DNA from: Candidatus Bathyarchaeota archaeon | Lineage (GTDB): Archaea > Thermoproteota > Bathyarchaeia > Bathyarchaeales > Bathycorpusculaceae | Direction: 5' to 3' | DNA: 64,000 bases | Assembly (NCBI GenBank): GCA_026014485.1 | Contig: JAOZIE010000023.1 | Location: forward strand, 124,001-188,000 | Part shown: positions 1-7,931 of the stretch, piece after piece | Numbering within the stretch: position 1 is the first letter of the stretch | Layout: every line of letters begins with the position of its first letter | The notes under the pieces: model-generated | What the model was told of the DNA's origin: nothing | What the model saw: the letters and a program-made list of their open reading frames with translations, nothing else | The model's database searches: none | Made by a program: the position numbers and the translations under genes

Positions 1-1
1 C

Positions 2-142
2 AAGGCAGTAGCTCCATTCAGGGAGGTTGCATTCGTCGGGGACGCCGCAGATTTCCCATTAAGAGACTTAACCAGTTTTGTGGATGTAGACGAAAGACAC
101 AAAATCGGCAGAGAAATCAGCATCTTCCAAAAGCCACAATGA
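2..142 (+). CDS. 3' end of an unrecognised protein (partial)
   Basis: An open frame enters from the left edge and ends at a TGA at 140-142, leaving the last 46 codons. The peptide is mixed and soluble-looking, with segments FREVAFVGDAADFPLRDLTS and KIGREISIFQKPQ at the very end. I do not recognise the family. It is taken as real because its composition is protein-like and because a copy of the dispersed stem-loop element begins 8 nt after its stop, as other copies do behind genes. Confidence 0.55.
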   Translation, partial: KAVAPFREVAFVGDAADFPLRDLTSFVDVDERHKIGREISIFQKPQ

Positions 143-150
143 GCCCGCCA

Positions 151-219
151 ACCTATTTGGCTGCTAATAGCGATTCAGTGCAGAAAAGATAGAGGGGTAG
201 GTCGCTATTGGCGTTTTTT
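151..219 (+). repeat. Dispersed stem-loop element, copy A
   Basis: About 69 nt nearly identical to 22175-22246 (four differences over the first 67 nt) and clearly related to the complement of 35631-35697. Bases 163-173 pair with 202-212 as an 11-bp stem with one G-U pair. The 28-nt loop holds a purine-rich block at 179-198 that is conserved between copies. The stem is followed by a run of six T (214-219), so this copy could also end the transcript of the upstream gene. It is oriented like that gene. The conserved loop argues against a plain terminator. Confidence 0.75.
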
Positions 220-253
220 CCAATCAAAAGAATGTTGGAAACGGCTTCAGAAG

Positions 254-739
254 TTATTGGCCGTCGTATTTTTCGAATTCGTTGTTCACTATAACGAGTT
301 CGACGTCTGCCTGCTTAAACATTTGAATGGTGTCTTCGTCGGCGTGGTAGCGTTTCTCGCAGACCACCCGTTTGATGCCTGCATTAATAATCATCATGGC
401 GCAGGTTCTGCACGGTGTCATCTTGCAGTATAACGTTGCCCCCTCAAGCGGGATACCGAACCTTGCGGCTTGGATGATGGCGTTTTGTTCAGCGTGGAGC
501 GTGCGAACGCAGTGCTGACTGATTTTGTCGTCGTAGCCGATGACTTTACGCAGGTCGTGCCCCACATCGTCGCAGTGCGGTAGCCCAGCGGGGGCGCCCA
601 CGTAGCCTGTGGTCATGATGCGTTTGTCCTTGACGATAACGCAGCCTGCTCTGCCGCGGTCACATGTTGCGCGTTTAGAGACGGCTTCACAGAGATCCAG
701 AAAGTATCTGTCCCAGTTGGGTCTTGAAGAGTTAGTCAA
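254..739 (-). CDS. dCMP deaminase family protein
   Basis: Zinc-dependent deaminase of the deoxycytidylate deaminase (ComEB-like) family, converting dCMP to dUMP for dTTP synthesis. The zinc site is visible as HAEQ (ligand His and catalytic Glu) and PCRTC (two Cys ligands); GAPAGLPHCDDVGH is the family's nucleotide-binding region. The frame stays open to an ATG at 829, but a TATA-like box at 786-796 lies inside that extension and the family normally starts near the RPNWDRYF block. TTG at 739 is therefore preferred, giving 161 residues. It stands alone, convergent with the unknown gene at the left edge. Cytidine-type deaminases of other specificity share the motifs, so substrate is inferred. 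Confidence 0.85.
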   Translation of the reverse strand: MTNSSRPNWDRYFLDLCEAVSKRATCDRGRAGCVIVKDKRIMTTGYVGAPAGLPHCDDVGHDLRKVIGYDDKISQHCVRTLHAEQNAIIQAARFGIPLEGATLYCKMTPCRTCAMMIINAGIKRVVCEKRYHADEDTIQMFKQADVELVIVNNEFEKYDGQ

Positions 740-785
740 CCTTTGTCCCGTCCGATTCCTGTTTGGAAGAAGTCTGCGGAACAAA

Positions 786-796
786 TTAATAAATGT
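786..796 (-). promoter_or_regulatory. TATA-like box for dCMP deaminase
   Basis: On the minus strand the sequence reads TTTATTAA within an AT-rich block about 50 nt before the TTG at 739, giving a transcript start near 763. It argues against the upstream ATG at 829. Confidence 0.4.
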
Positions 797-937
797 AAAG
801 AAAAACCGCTCCGTACCCCCTCCGAGCAACTTTGAACAGTGAGGGGATTCCCCCGCAGATCATTCCGCATCCCCTTTTTCATGCTTGTCACGTTCTTTGA
901 GGTTCACAGTTTTTTCTTTTGACAAAGTTACAAATCG

Positions 938-945
938 TTTAAATA
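938..945 (+). promoter_or_regulatory. TATA box of the L10e-ppsA operon
   Basis: TTTAAATA preceded by a BRE-like AAATCG. Spacing predicts transcription from about 968, only a dozen bases before the ATG at 980. An in-frame TTG at 950 would lie upstream of the transcript, so it cannot be the start. Confidence 0.6.
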
Positions 946-979
946 CAGCTTGAAAGTATCCCTAAAAAGGGATTATCTA

Positions 980-1519
980 ATGAAGGCTCGCAATTACGGA
1001 CCTGTCAAAGGGCAAGCCTACACGCGAAAAGAATACGTTAAAGGCTTTCCTCCACCGAAAATAGTCAAATTCACAATGGGCGATGTCAAGGGTACATGGG
1101 ACTACGAAGCCCGCCTTGTCTCCATACAGAGGAAGCAAATTCGACACTGCGCGTTGGAAGCTGCCCGCGTGGCAACGAACCGCATCCTCATGGACAAATT
1201 GATTAACGATTACCTCGTGAAAGTGTTGCCTTATCCACATATCATCCTTAGAGAAAACAAGATGATTTTTGGTGCTCACGCTGACCGGCTCCAACAAGGA
1301 ATGAGGCGAAGTTTCGGCAGAACTGTGGGGACTGCTGCTCGAATCGAACCTGGACAAACCATCATGACGGTGAGGGTTAAAGCTGCGGGGCTTGAAACAG
1401 CCAAAGAATCTTTGAAACGTGGAACTGCCAAACTACCTCTTACCTGCAGGATAGTCGTCGAGAAACTCGAACCGAAAGTCGAGTCAAAAGGTGACGCAGG
1501 CAAGGTGGACACAGAGTGA
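980..1519 (+). CDS. rpl10e: 50S ribosomal protein L10e (uL16)
   Basis: Large-subunit ribosomal protein of the L16/L10e family, which binds 23S rRNA near the peptidyl-transferase and tRNA sites. The 179-residue length is normal. The family-typical region MRRSFGRTVGTAARI is present, followed by the conserved beta-rich half and a variable acidic/basic C-terminal tail. Start ATG 980 is chosen from the TATA box at 938-945, implying a very short leader. The stop overlaps the GTG start of ppsA (GTGA arrangement), so the two are translationally coupled. Confidence 0.95.
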   Translation: MKARNYGPVKGQAYTRKEYVKGFPPPKIVKFTMGDVKGTWDYEARLVSIQRKQIRHCALEAARVATNRILMDKLINDYLVKVLPYPHIILRENKMIFGAHADRLQQGMRRSFGRTVGTAARIEPGQTIMTVRVKAAGLETAKESLKRGTAKLPLTCRIVVEKLEPKVESKGDAGKVDTE

Positions 1520-3945
1520 GTGAGGAAAAAAAAGAACTTGTAAGTTGGTTTGAAACTCTCCGAGTGACTGATATTCCCTCTGTTGGCGGCAAAAACGCCA
1601 GCCTAGGCGAAATGATTAACGCGGGACTGCCTGTTCCCCCAGGCTTTGCCGTAACTGCTTATTCTTACGAAAAATTCATTGAAGAAACGCTTTTGGTTGA
1701 AAAAATCTACAAAGTCATAAACGAAGTAATCACCGACAAGAATGACCCCAAACAGTACGAAATTGCTTCCAGAAAAATCCGTGCGCTCATAGAGAAAACT
1801 CCCGTGCCAAAATCCATCGAAACCGCAATCAAAGCAGCCTACAAAGAAATGAACAAACGGATGAACATGAAAGACACTTTTGTCGCGGTTAGGTCAAGCG
1901 CCACCGCCGAGGACCTTCCTGACGCTTCGTTTGCGGGGCAGCAGGAAACCTTCTTGAACATACGCGGCGTTGATGACTTGCTGGACAAGGTGCAGAAGTG
2001 CTGGAGCAGCCTGTTTACTCCACGCGCGATTTTTTACCGTAACGAGAAGGGATTTGCCCACGAGAAAGTTTTCATCAGCGTCGGCGTGCAGAAAATGGTG
2101 AACTCTCGTGCTGCAGGTGTCATGTTTACAATAAACCCAACTACTGGCGCAGAAGACGAAATCATGATTGAAGGCAACTTCGGTTTAGGTGAAACCGTGG
2201 TTTCGGGCGCAGTTAACCCCGACAACTTCGTGATTGACAAAAAAGCCGTTTCGATAAAGGAAAGACGAACCGCCAAAAAAACCGTTATGTTCATTCGGGA
2301 CCCCAAAACTGGAAGCACCATCCACTTGGATGTTCCCGACGACAAGCAGAAAGTGCCCTGCGTAAGCGACGAGGAAGTCCTAAAACTTGCTGAACTCGCC
2401 AAGCGCATAGAGAGACATTACGGGAAAGCTATGGACATTGAGTGGGCAATTGACCAAGACCTGCCTTTCCCCCAGAACATGTTCATTGTTCAAGCCCGCC
2501 CAGAAACAGTGTGGAGTTCAAAAACAGTGGAGAAACCAGAAGGAGAAGTAACGCACCCTACAGAGCAGCTTAAAGTTATCACCAAAGGTATTTCAGCTGG
2601 CAGACGAGGTTACGGCGTAGGCGTCGCAAAAGTAGTTCTTAACCCTGACGAAGCAAACAGCGAAATGAAGAAAGGCGACATACTCGTCACCGACATGACT
2701 AACCCCGACTTCGTGCCGTTCATGAAAATCGCCAGCGCCATCGTCACCGACAAAGGCGGCGTCACAAGCCACGCAGCCATCGTCAGCCGCGAACTCAGCA
2801 TCCCATGTGTTGTCGGCACCGAAACCGCCACCCAAGTCATGAAGACTGGGCAGCAGTATACGGTGGACTCCCGAAACGGCGTTATCTACGAAGGCGTCTT
2901 AGCCCAAGCTGTAGAGAAACCTGCCGCTTCAAACGGCGGAACTACGGTTGTGCAGGCTGAGGCAGCACCTGTTACGGCAACAAAGATTTACATGAACTTA
3001 GCCATCCCCGACATGATAGAGCAGTACAAAAACCTGCCCTTCCAAGGCATAGGCTTGATGCGCACCGAGTTCATCTTCGCAGACTACATCGGCGAGCACC
3101 CACTCTACCTTGTGGAGTCTGGTCAAAGCCAGAAGCTGATTGACAAATTCGCAGAGGGCGTCGCCACCGTAGCACGCGCCATACAGCCCCGACCAGTTGT
3201 GGTTCGGTTCAGCGACTTCAAGACCAACGAGTACCGCGACCTCAAAGGCGGCGACAAATACGAAATCGTCGAAGAAAACCCCATGCTGGGCTGGAGAGGC
3301 TGCAGCCGCTACATAAGCAAATGGTACATTGAAGCATTCAGGCTGGAATGCAAGGCAATTCAGAAGTGCCGCACCGAATGGGGACTCAAAAACGTCTACG
3401 TCATGCTTCCGATGATTCGAACCCTGTGGGAAGCCAAGAAAGTTCTCGAAATCATGAAAGAAGAAGGACTCGAACGCGGACGCGACTTCAAGATTTGGTT
3501 CATGGCAGAAACCCCCTCAATCGCCATCATGGCAGACGAATTCAGCAAACTCGTAGACGGCTTCAGCATAGGCAGCAACGACATGACCCAAGGCATACTA
3601 ATGATTGACCGCGACAGCGAACGCCTCGGACAAATGGGCTACTTCGACGAACGCGACCCCGCAGTCAAACGCATCATCGCAAGACTCATCCGCGTCGCCC
3701 ACGAAAACGGCTGCACCGTCAGCATATGCGGCGAAGGCCCCTCAAACCTGCCTGACTTCGCAGAGTTCCTTGTCCGCGCAGGCATAGACAGCATTTCCGT
3801 AAACAACGACGCCGTCGTCGCCACCAAACAGAACATTGCAGGTGTAGAGCAAAAGATAATTCTGGAGCGCCTCGCCGAACAGGCTGCATTAGCCGCTGGG
3901 AAACCCCTCAAGAAACCCACTCCCGACTGGGAATGGGACCCGTAA
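1516..3945 (+). CDS. ppsA: Phosphoenolpyruvate synthase
   Basis: Converts pyruvate, ATP and water to PEP, AMP and phosphate, the entry to gluconeogenesis (reversible in some archaea). At 809 residues it has the standard three parts: N-terminal ATP-grasp domain (about 1-340), swivelling phosphohistidine domain with GGVTSHAAIVSRE (phosphorylated His near residue 419), and C-terminal PEP-binding barrel (about 500-800) with the catalytic Cys in SICGEG (near 738). The GTG start overlaps the L10e stop. No SD-like sequence of its own is obvious, consistent with coupling to L10e. Confidence 0.96.
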   Translation: MSEEKKELVSWFETLRVTDIPSVGGKNASLGEMINAGLPVPPGFAVTAYSYEKFIEETLLVEKIYKVINEVITDKNDPKQYEIASRKIRALIEKTPVPKSIETAIKAAYKEMNKRMNMKDTFVAVRSSATAEDLPDASFAGQQETFLNIRGVDDLLDKVQKCWSSLFTPRAIFYRNEKGFAHEKVFISVGVQKMVNSRAAGVMFTINPTTGAEDEIMIEGNFGLGETVVSGAVNPDNFVIDKKAVSIKERRTAKKTVMFIRDPKTGSTIHLDVPDDKQKVPCVSDEEVLKLAELAKRIERHYGKAMDIEWAIDQDLPFPQNMFIVQARPETVWSSKTVEKPEGEVTHPTEQLKVITKGISAGRRGYGVGVAKVVLNPDEANSEMKKGDILVTDMTNPDFVPFMKIASAIVTDKGGVTSHAAIVSRELSIPCVVGTETATQVMKTGQQYTVDSRNGVIYEGVLAQAVEKPAASNGGTTVVQAEAAPVTATKIYMNLAIPDMIEQYKNLPFQGIGLMRTEFIFADYIGEHPLYLVESGQSQKLIDKFAEGVATVARAIQPRPVVVRFSDFKTNEYRDLKGGDKYEIVEENPMLGWRGCSRYISKWYIEAFRLECKAIQKCRTEWGLKNVYVMLPMIRTLWEAKKVLEIMKEEGLERGRDFKIWFMAETPSIAIMADEFSKLVDGFSIGSNDMTQGILMIDRDSERLGQMGYFDERDPAVKRIIARLIRVAHENGCTVSICGEGPSNLPDFAEFLVRAGIDSISVNNDAVVATKQNIAGVEQKIILERLAEQAALAAGKPLKKPTPDWEWDP

Positions 3946-4026
3946 CCGCCGTTTTTCGGCAACCCTTTTCTTTCCTTTAGTGTTATTATATTCTTTGAGT
4001 ATATACTGCAGATTGAGGACTATGCC

Positions 4027-5028
4027 TTGAAAGGTTTTGATTTTGAAGAAGAACGCATAAAGCAGGAACTCACCCGCCTAAACGCCAAACGGGTCTTGCT
4101 TCAGATGCCTGAGGGACTCAAGCCTGAGGCGCCTCGCATAGCCAAAATAGTGGAGAAAACAGGAGCCGTCGCCATCATATCCGCAGACCCCTGCTACGGA
4201 GCCTGTGATGTGGCGACTTCTGAGGCGGAAAGCTTGGGTGCTGACCTCATTATACACTTTGGACACGCAAAGATGCTCAAACACGAGAAGGTTCCCACAC
4301 TGTACGTGGAGGCGCGGGCAACGTTAACGGTTGAAGCCGCTGTTGTGGCTGCTGTCCCGCTTCTCACTGAATACAAAAAGGTCGGGCTATCCACCACGGT
4401 TCAGCACGTGCAAACTCTTGATGTGGTGAGGGAAATTCTGGTGCGGGCAGGCAAAGTCATCGAAGTCGGCGACGCAGGACGGCTACCCTACGCTGGGCAG
4501 GTGGTGGGCTGCGACTTCAGCAACGCGAAATCCGTAGCTGCAAACGTGGACGCGTTCCTGTTTGTAGGCGGCGGAAAATTCCATGCTCTAGGCGTAGCCT
4601 TAGCCACAGGCAAACCCACCGTTATAGCTGACCCCTACGGGGGCATAGCCTACAGCGTCGGCGCGGAAGTGCAGAAAATCCTCAAGCAACGTTACGCAAG
4701 CATCGAAGAAGCCTCACGCGGCAAAACCTTCGGCGTCCTTGTCAGCCTCAAGCTCGGCCAGAAACGCTTGGAGGAAGCGTTGGCAATCAAGGAATCCGCC
4801 GAGAAAATGGGCAAAACCGCCTGCCTCTTCGCTGTCAGAGAAATCCAGCCCGACGTGCTCGTTGAGTTCCCCACGGTGGACGCGTACGTGAACACGGCGT
4901 GCCCCCGAATTTCTCTGGATGACGCCTCACGCTTCAAAAAGCCCGTGCTTACAATTCAAGAGTTCAAGGTGATTTCAGGAGAATCCTCATGGGAGAACCT
5001 GCTCAAAGGCGGCTTATTCGAAAACTAG
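4027..5028 (+). CDS. dph2: Diphthamide synthesis radical enzyme Dph2
   Basis: Transfers the 3-amino-3-carboxypropyl group of SAM to the target His of elongation factor 2, the first step of diphthamide formation, using a 4Fe-4S cluster in a non-classical radical reaction. The three cluster-Cys regions are visible: DPCYGACD (C56/C60), VVGCDFSN (about 160) and NTACPRIS (about 290). Length 333 is normal. Start is TTG 4027 with a GAGG about 9 nt upstream and AT-rich promoter elements near 3983-4006. The 3' end overlaps the next gene by 40 nt. Confidence 0.93.
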   Translation: MKGFDFEEERIKQELTRLNAKRVLLQMPEGLKPEAPRIAKIVEKTGAVAIISADPCYGACDVATSEAESLGADLIIHFGHAKMLKHEKVPTLYVEARATLTVEAAVVAAVPLLTEYKKVGLSTTVQHVQTLDVVREILVRAGKVIEVGDAGRLPYAGQVVGCDFSNAKSVAANVDAFLFVGGGKFHALGVALATGKPTVIADPYGGIAYSVGAEVQKILKQRYASIEEASRGKTFGVLVSLKLGQKRLEEALAIKESAEKMGKTACLFAVREIQPDVLVEFPTVDAYVNTACPRISLDDASRFKKPVLTIQEFKVISGESSWENLLKGGLFEN

Positions 5029-5690
5029 ACCTCGAACGGTTCCTCAGCAAAATCAAACCGCACCCCACCCCAAACGTCAAACTTGAACAGTACACCCTCA
5101 GCGAATCCGCCGCAGCAACCATACTGTATTTGGCTGCATACACGTACGGCGGCATCGTGGACAAGCGGGTTCTAGACTTGGGTTGCGGCTCAGGCAGACT
5201 CGCCTTGGGCGCCGCCTTCTTGGGAGCAGAGTCGGTTGTGGGCGTGGACATAGACAAAACCGCCGTGAAAGTCGCCAACCAAAACGCCGCTGACGTCGGC
5301 TCAAAAGACGCGGTGGAGTGGGTTCTGGGCGACATCGACGCCGTCACGGGCAGATTCGACACGGTCGTGCAGAACCCTCCGTTCGGTGTCCAGAAACGCG
5401 CCGCCGACCGCCGCTTCATCCAAAAAGCCTTAGCCCTCGGCGACACCGTTTTTTCGCTTCATAATCATCCCGTTTTTGACAAGCGGTTACTGGGTAAGCT
5501 CAAGGCAACTGGGGGACAACCGCTACAGGTGGGGGCTTCACCGTTTATGCAGCGTTTCGTGAAGGAACAAGGCGGACAAGTGGAGACGGTTTACGCTCTG
5601 CCCCTGATTATCCCCCATATGTTTGATTTTCACACTAAAGCAAAACAAGAAATCGTTGTTGACCTGTACGTAATAAAAGGTGGAGAATGA
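4989..5690 (+). CDS. METTL5-like N6-adenine rRNA methyltransferase
   Basis: Class I SAM-dependent methyltransferase. DLGCGSGRLALGA (about 60-72) is the SAM-binding loop, and NPPFGVQKR (about 134) is the NPPF catalytic motif of N6-adenine methyltransferases. The arrangement matches the archaeal/eukaryotic METTL5 family, which methylates an adenosine in small-subunit rRNA; that target is inferred. ATG 4989 lies 40 nt inside dph2, so the two are likely co-expressed; both products modify the translation machinery. Confidence 0.85.
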   Translation: MGEPAQRRLIRKLDLERFLSKIKPHPTPNVKLEQYTLSESAAATILYLAAYTYGGIVDKRVLDLGCGSGRLALGAAFLGAESVVGVDIDKTAVKVANQNAADVGSKDAVEWVLGDIDAVTGRFDTVVQNPPFGVQKRAADRRFIQKALALGDTVFSLHNHPVFDKRLLGKLKATGGQPLQVGASPFMQRFVKEQGGQVETVYALPLIIPHMFDFHTKAKQEIVVDLYVIKGGE

Positions 5691-5728
5691 CAAAGAAGCG
5701 GTCAGATACCCCTCTGAGGCGGGTTTTG

Positions 5729-6115
5729 TTATTTCCATTCCCACATTTTGCCTTCCCATTCGCCATTCTCGTCAGTGTCATATTCATGTAAGCCTACTGT
5801 CTTGTTTAGCTGTGCAAGTTTCTGCGATTGGGTTTTGTGAATAGATGCACCTCTTGTGATTCCGCCCCTGCCCGACGGCCAGCTTACTATGTTGATTTTC
5901 ATATTAACCATATCACCGTCTTTTGTTGTAATGATGCAGTTTTCTTCTCCAGAGAAGACTCCGTTTTCCATACCGACAACAGCAGTGTACATAACAAAAA
6001 CATCCATTCCCAGAAGCTTACCTGTTCCCTGTCCAGACGTTTCAGTTTTTCCATCCGCAAGAACCCTGTAAGTCATGTTTCTGCCTGTGAACTCGCCAAT
6101 TAATTCTCCAAGCAT
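5729..6115 (-). CDS. Conserved hypothetical protein, beta-rich
   Basis: 128 residues, soluble, with alternating Gly and beta-forming residues (MLGELIGEFTGRN, TETSGQGTGKLLG, NCIITTKDGDMVNMKIN) suggesting a small beta-barrel of lipocalin-like type. No catalytic motif is seen. The start is set by a strong ribosome-binding site: GGAGGTGA sits 5 nt before the ATG at 6115. The in-frame TTG at 6130 is itself inside that site. Convergent with the methyltransferase gene (38-nt gap). Function unknown. Confidence 0.7.
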   Translation of the reverse strand: MLGELIGEFTGRNMTYRVLADGKTETSGQGTGKLLGMDVFVMYTAVVGMENGVFSGEENCIITTKDGDMVNMKINIVSWPSGRGGITRGASIHKTQSQKLAQLNKTVGLHEYDTDENGEWEGKMWEWK

Positions 6116-6130
6116 AAGATTCACCTCCAA

Positions 6131-6415
6131 TTAAGACAGAGGCGATTTTTTTATTAGATTATGTGATTGTGACTCTGCAGTCACTGCTACATACCCCAAA
6201 TTGTTTTCTGGCTGAACTGCAAAACGAATAGCCCAAACCTTGCATAACTTAAAGCTGCAAAAAGAACCCCGTTTGTAGCAGCCAAACTTCTCCAGCGCAT
6301 CCCAAACAGCACTAGCACAATCAAAAGGTTTATTGCACAGACTGGAATCTATGGAATGTGCTCGTTCAGCGAACGACTTAACATCGCTTATGTTCAAACC
6401 TAAGGGAAACTGCAT
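6131..6415 (-). CDS. Possible small protein between csl4 and the beta-rich protein
   Basis: A 94-codon frame starting with an ATG that shares the CATG at 6413-6416 with the csl4 start on the other strand and ending 15 nt before the next minus-strand gene. Segments such as DVKSFAERAHSIDSSL and CASAVWDALEKFGCYKRG look protein-like, and position and strand fit an operon with 5729-6115. However, its promoter would lie inside csl4 and no family is recognised. Otherwise this ~290-nt stretch is the csl4 leader, with a TATA-like GGTTTATTG near 6326. Confidence 0.3.
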   Translation of the reverse strand: MQFPLGLNISDVKSFAERAHSIDSSLCNKPFDCASAVWDALEKFGCYKRGSFCSFKLCKVWAIRFAVQPENNLGYVAVTAESQSHNLIKKSPLS

Positions 6416-7007
6416 GACTTTAAAACCTGAAGAAAGAAGCGGCGCCTTGGTGATTCCAGGAGAACGGTTAGGTGTCATCGAAGAATTTATTCCAGACTCA
6501 GGCACCTACGTTCGAGATGGTGTCATCTACTCCAAAATCATCGGACGCGCACTTATGGATATGCTTAACCGACGCGTCTCTGTCTATCCACTAACCGAAG
6601 GTGCTGTTGTTCCCAAAATCGGCGCCACCGTAGTCGGGCAAGTCGGCAACGCCCAATCAGACAACGTATTAGTCCGCATCTTCCAAGTCGGCAACAAGAC
6701 AAAAATGTCTGGCGTCTTTGGCGGAATTCTCCACATCAGCGACGTCTCCGACCGATATATCGACTCCATGAGCGAAGTCTGCAAATCCGGAGACATCATC
6801 CGCGCCAAAGTCATAAGCGAAAAAAACCAGATATTCCACCTGTCAACATCCGACAATAACTTGGGTGTCCTTCACGCTTTCTGCTCGTTATGCGGCAACC
6901 TCCTTGAGCAGAGACGCCACGAGATGTACTGCACCAAATGCGGTAACGTTGAAAGACGCAAAACCACCTTCGACTACGGCAAAGACGAAGTACTTTCTGG
7001 AGCCTGA
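6414..7007 (+). CDS. csl4: Exosome RNA-binding subunit Csl4
   Basis: Cap subunit of the archaeal RNA exosome. The 197-residue protein has the N-terminal domain opening with VIPGERLGVIEEFIPDSGTY, a central S1 domain (about 60-145, GATVVGQVGN...GILHISDVS) and a C-terminal zinc ribbon (CSLCG...CTKCG). The frame extends further upstream, but homologues begin a few residues before the VIPG block, so ATG 6414 is chosen. The stop is 5 nt from rpoL, part of the known clustering of exosome, polymerase and ribosome genes. Confidence 0.94.
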   Translation: MTLKPEERSGALVIPGERLGVIEEFIPDSGTYVRDGVIYSKIIGRALMDMLNRRVSVYPLTEGAVVPKIGATVVGQVGNAQSDNVLVRIFQVGNKTKMSGVFGGILHISDVSDRYIDSMSEVCKSGDIIRAKVISEKNQIFHLSTSDNNLGVLHAFCSLCGNLLEQRRHEMYCTKCGNVERRKTTFDYGKDEVLSGA

Positions 7008-7012
7008 AAACC

Positions 7013-7294
7013 ATGAAAATCAAAATACTCACCCAAACAGATAACGAACTCAAAATAGAAATCGAAGGCGCTGGACACGGAATCTGCAACCTACTGCAGA
7101 AGAGACTGCTGCAGAACACAAAAGTAAGTCAAGCTGGATACGACGTGCCCCACCCGTTAGCTTCTAACCCCATAATCCATGTTCGGATGAAGGGAAAAGG
7201 CAACCCAAAAGAAGCCCTGCTCGAAGCCGCCCAGCAAGCCCGCGCATTCAACCAGGCTTTTAGCCAAGCCCTCGACGCAGCACTTAAAGCTTAA
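7013..7294 (+). CDS. rpoL: DNA-directed RNA polymerase subunit L
   Basis: Rpb11/alpha-like subunit that pairs with subunit D in the assembly platform of archaeal RNA polymerase. The 93-residue length and the hallmark region DNELKIEIEGAGHGICNLLQ followed by DVPHPLASNPIIHV are typical. It begins 5 nt after csl4. Confidence 0.95.
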   Translation: MKIKILTQTDNELKIEIEGAGHGICNLLQKRLLQNTKVSQAGYDVPHPLASNPIIHVRMKGKGNPKEALLEAAQQARAFNQAFSQALDAALKA

Positions 7295-7360
7295 CCTAAT
7301 TTTCCAGTTTTTCTGCTGAAGTGCGTATCTTCAGAGGTTCTTTTTGCCTCGTCACACATG

Positions 7361-7369
7361 TTTTTAATA
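7361..7369 (+). promoter_or_regulatory. TATA box of the L22e-like gene
   Basis: TTTTTAATA about 31 nt before the GTG at 7396. Expected transcription start is 7388-7393, so the mRNA should be leaderless or nearly so. It shows this gene has its own promoter rather than being read only with csl4-rpoL. Confidence 0.55.
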
Positions 7370-7395
7370 CTAGAAAAGCCAAAACACCTTCTTAG

Positions 7396-7743
7396 GTGCA
7401 AAACTTGCTCTTTGGACACAAGCCTAAGCCGCCGCAGGTGGACCTTGGCGACTTAGATAACGAAAAGGAACAGCTTGCGCTTTTCATAGAATCAAAACTT
7501 AAACTCAAAGTCGCCGAAAACCAAAACAAGCTGTTGGTGGTGACATCCGACAAGTTGCCCCCAAAAGAACTACAGCACGTAGTCACCAAGTTCCTCTACC
7601 GCCGAAACCTAAACAACACCTACTACGTTTCCTTAGAAGGCAACACCGTAAAAGTCAACACCTTCAAAAACGTAAGCAAAAAACACAAAAAAACCAAAAA
7701 AGAAGCCTCACATCAAACCGCCGTGCAAAGCTGGGGTCTCTAA
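7396..7743 (+). CDS. Ribosomal protein L22e-like protein
   Basis: 115 residues. After a variable N-terminus, the central region KLLVVTSDKLPPKELQHVVT followed by KFLYRRNLNNTYYVS and a strand KVNTFKN resembles the conserved core of eukaryotic L22e (VTS, then a helix rich in Lys/Leu ending KKNNL, then a strand). The C-terminus is Lys-rich (KKHKKTKKE), as in rRNA-binding proteins. Placement right behind rpoL fits a translation role. Start GTG 7396 is supported by the TATA box. The match is from memory of motifs, so the family call needs a profile search. Confidence 0.65.
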   Translation: MQNLLFGHKPKPPQVDLGDLDNEKEQLALFIESKLKLKVAENQNKLLVVTSDKLPPKELQHVVTKFLYRRNLNNTYYVSLEGNTVKVNTFKNVSKKHKKTKKEASHQTAVQSWGL

Positions 7744-7778
7744 CCAATCCAAGTAGTCAGTTCTAGAGAAGATTGGGA

Positions 7779-7856
7779 TGGTGCTCCGGCCGGGATTCGG
7801 ACCCGGGTCTTCGGCTCGAAAGGCCGGAATACTTGACCGGACTATACTACCGGAGC
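7779..7856 (-). tRNA. tRNA-Glu (anticodon TTC), CCA encoded
   Basis: Cloverleaf on the minus strand: acceptor GCTCCGG paired with CCGGAGC, anticodon loop CTTTCGA giving TTC, T-arm CCGGG-TTCGAAT-CCCGG, discriminator A and a genome-encoded CCA (7781-7779). The lowest anticodon-stem pair (27-43) is C-A. No intron. Confidence 0.93.
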
Positions 7857-7931
7857 GCTCCTAAAACAGAGAGCATCATCCAAATGTTTTTTCACTCGAA
7901 TAAACCTTACCCTTCCGCCGGCTGTTCAGGG

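Noticed and set aside
739-829. Longer N-terminus for dCMP deaminase
   Set aside because: It contains the TATA-like box and an atypical Phe/Arg-rich stretch not expected in the family.
609-842. Plus-strand frame opposite the dCMP deaminase gene
   Set aside because: Antisense to a gene with clear zinc motifs; no protein-like pattern.
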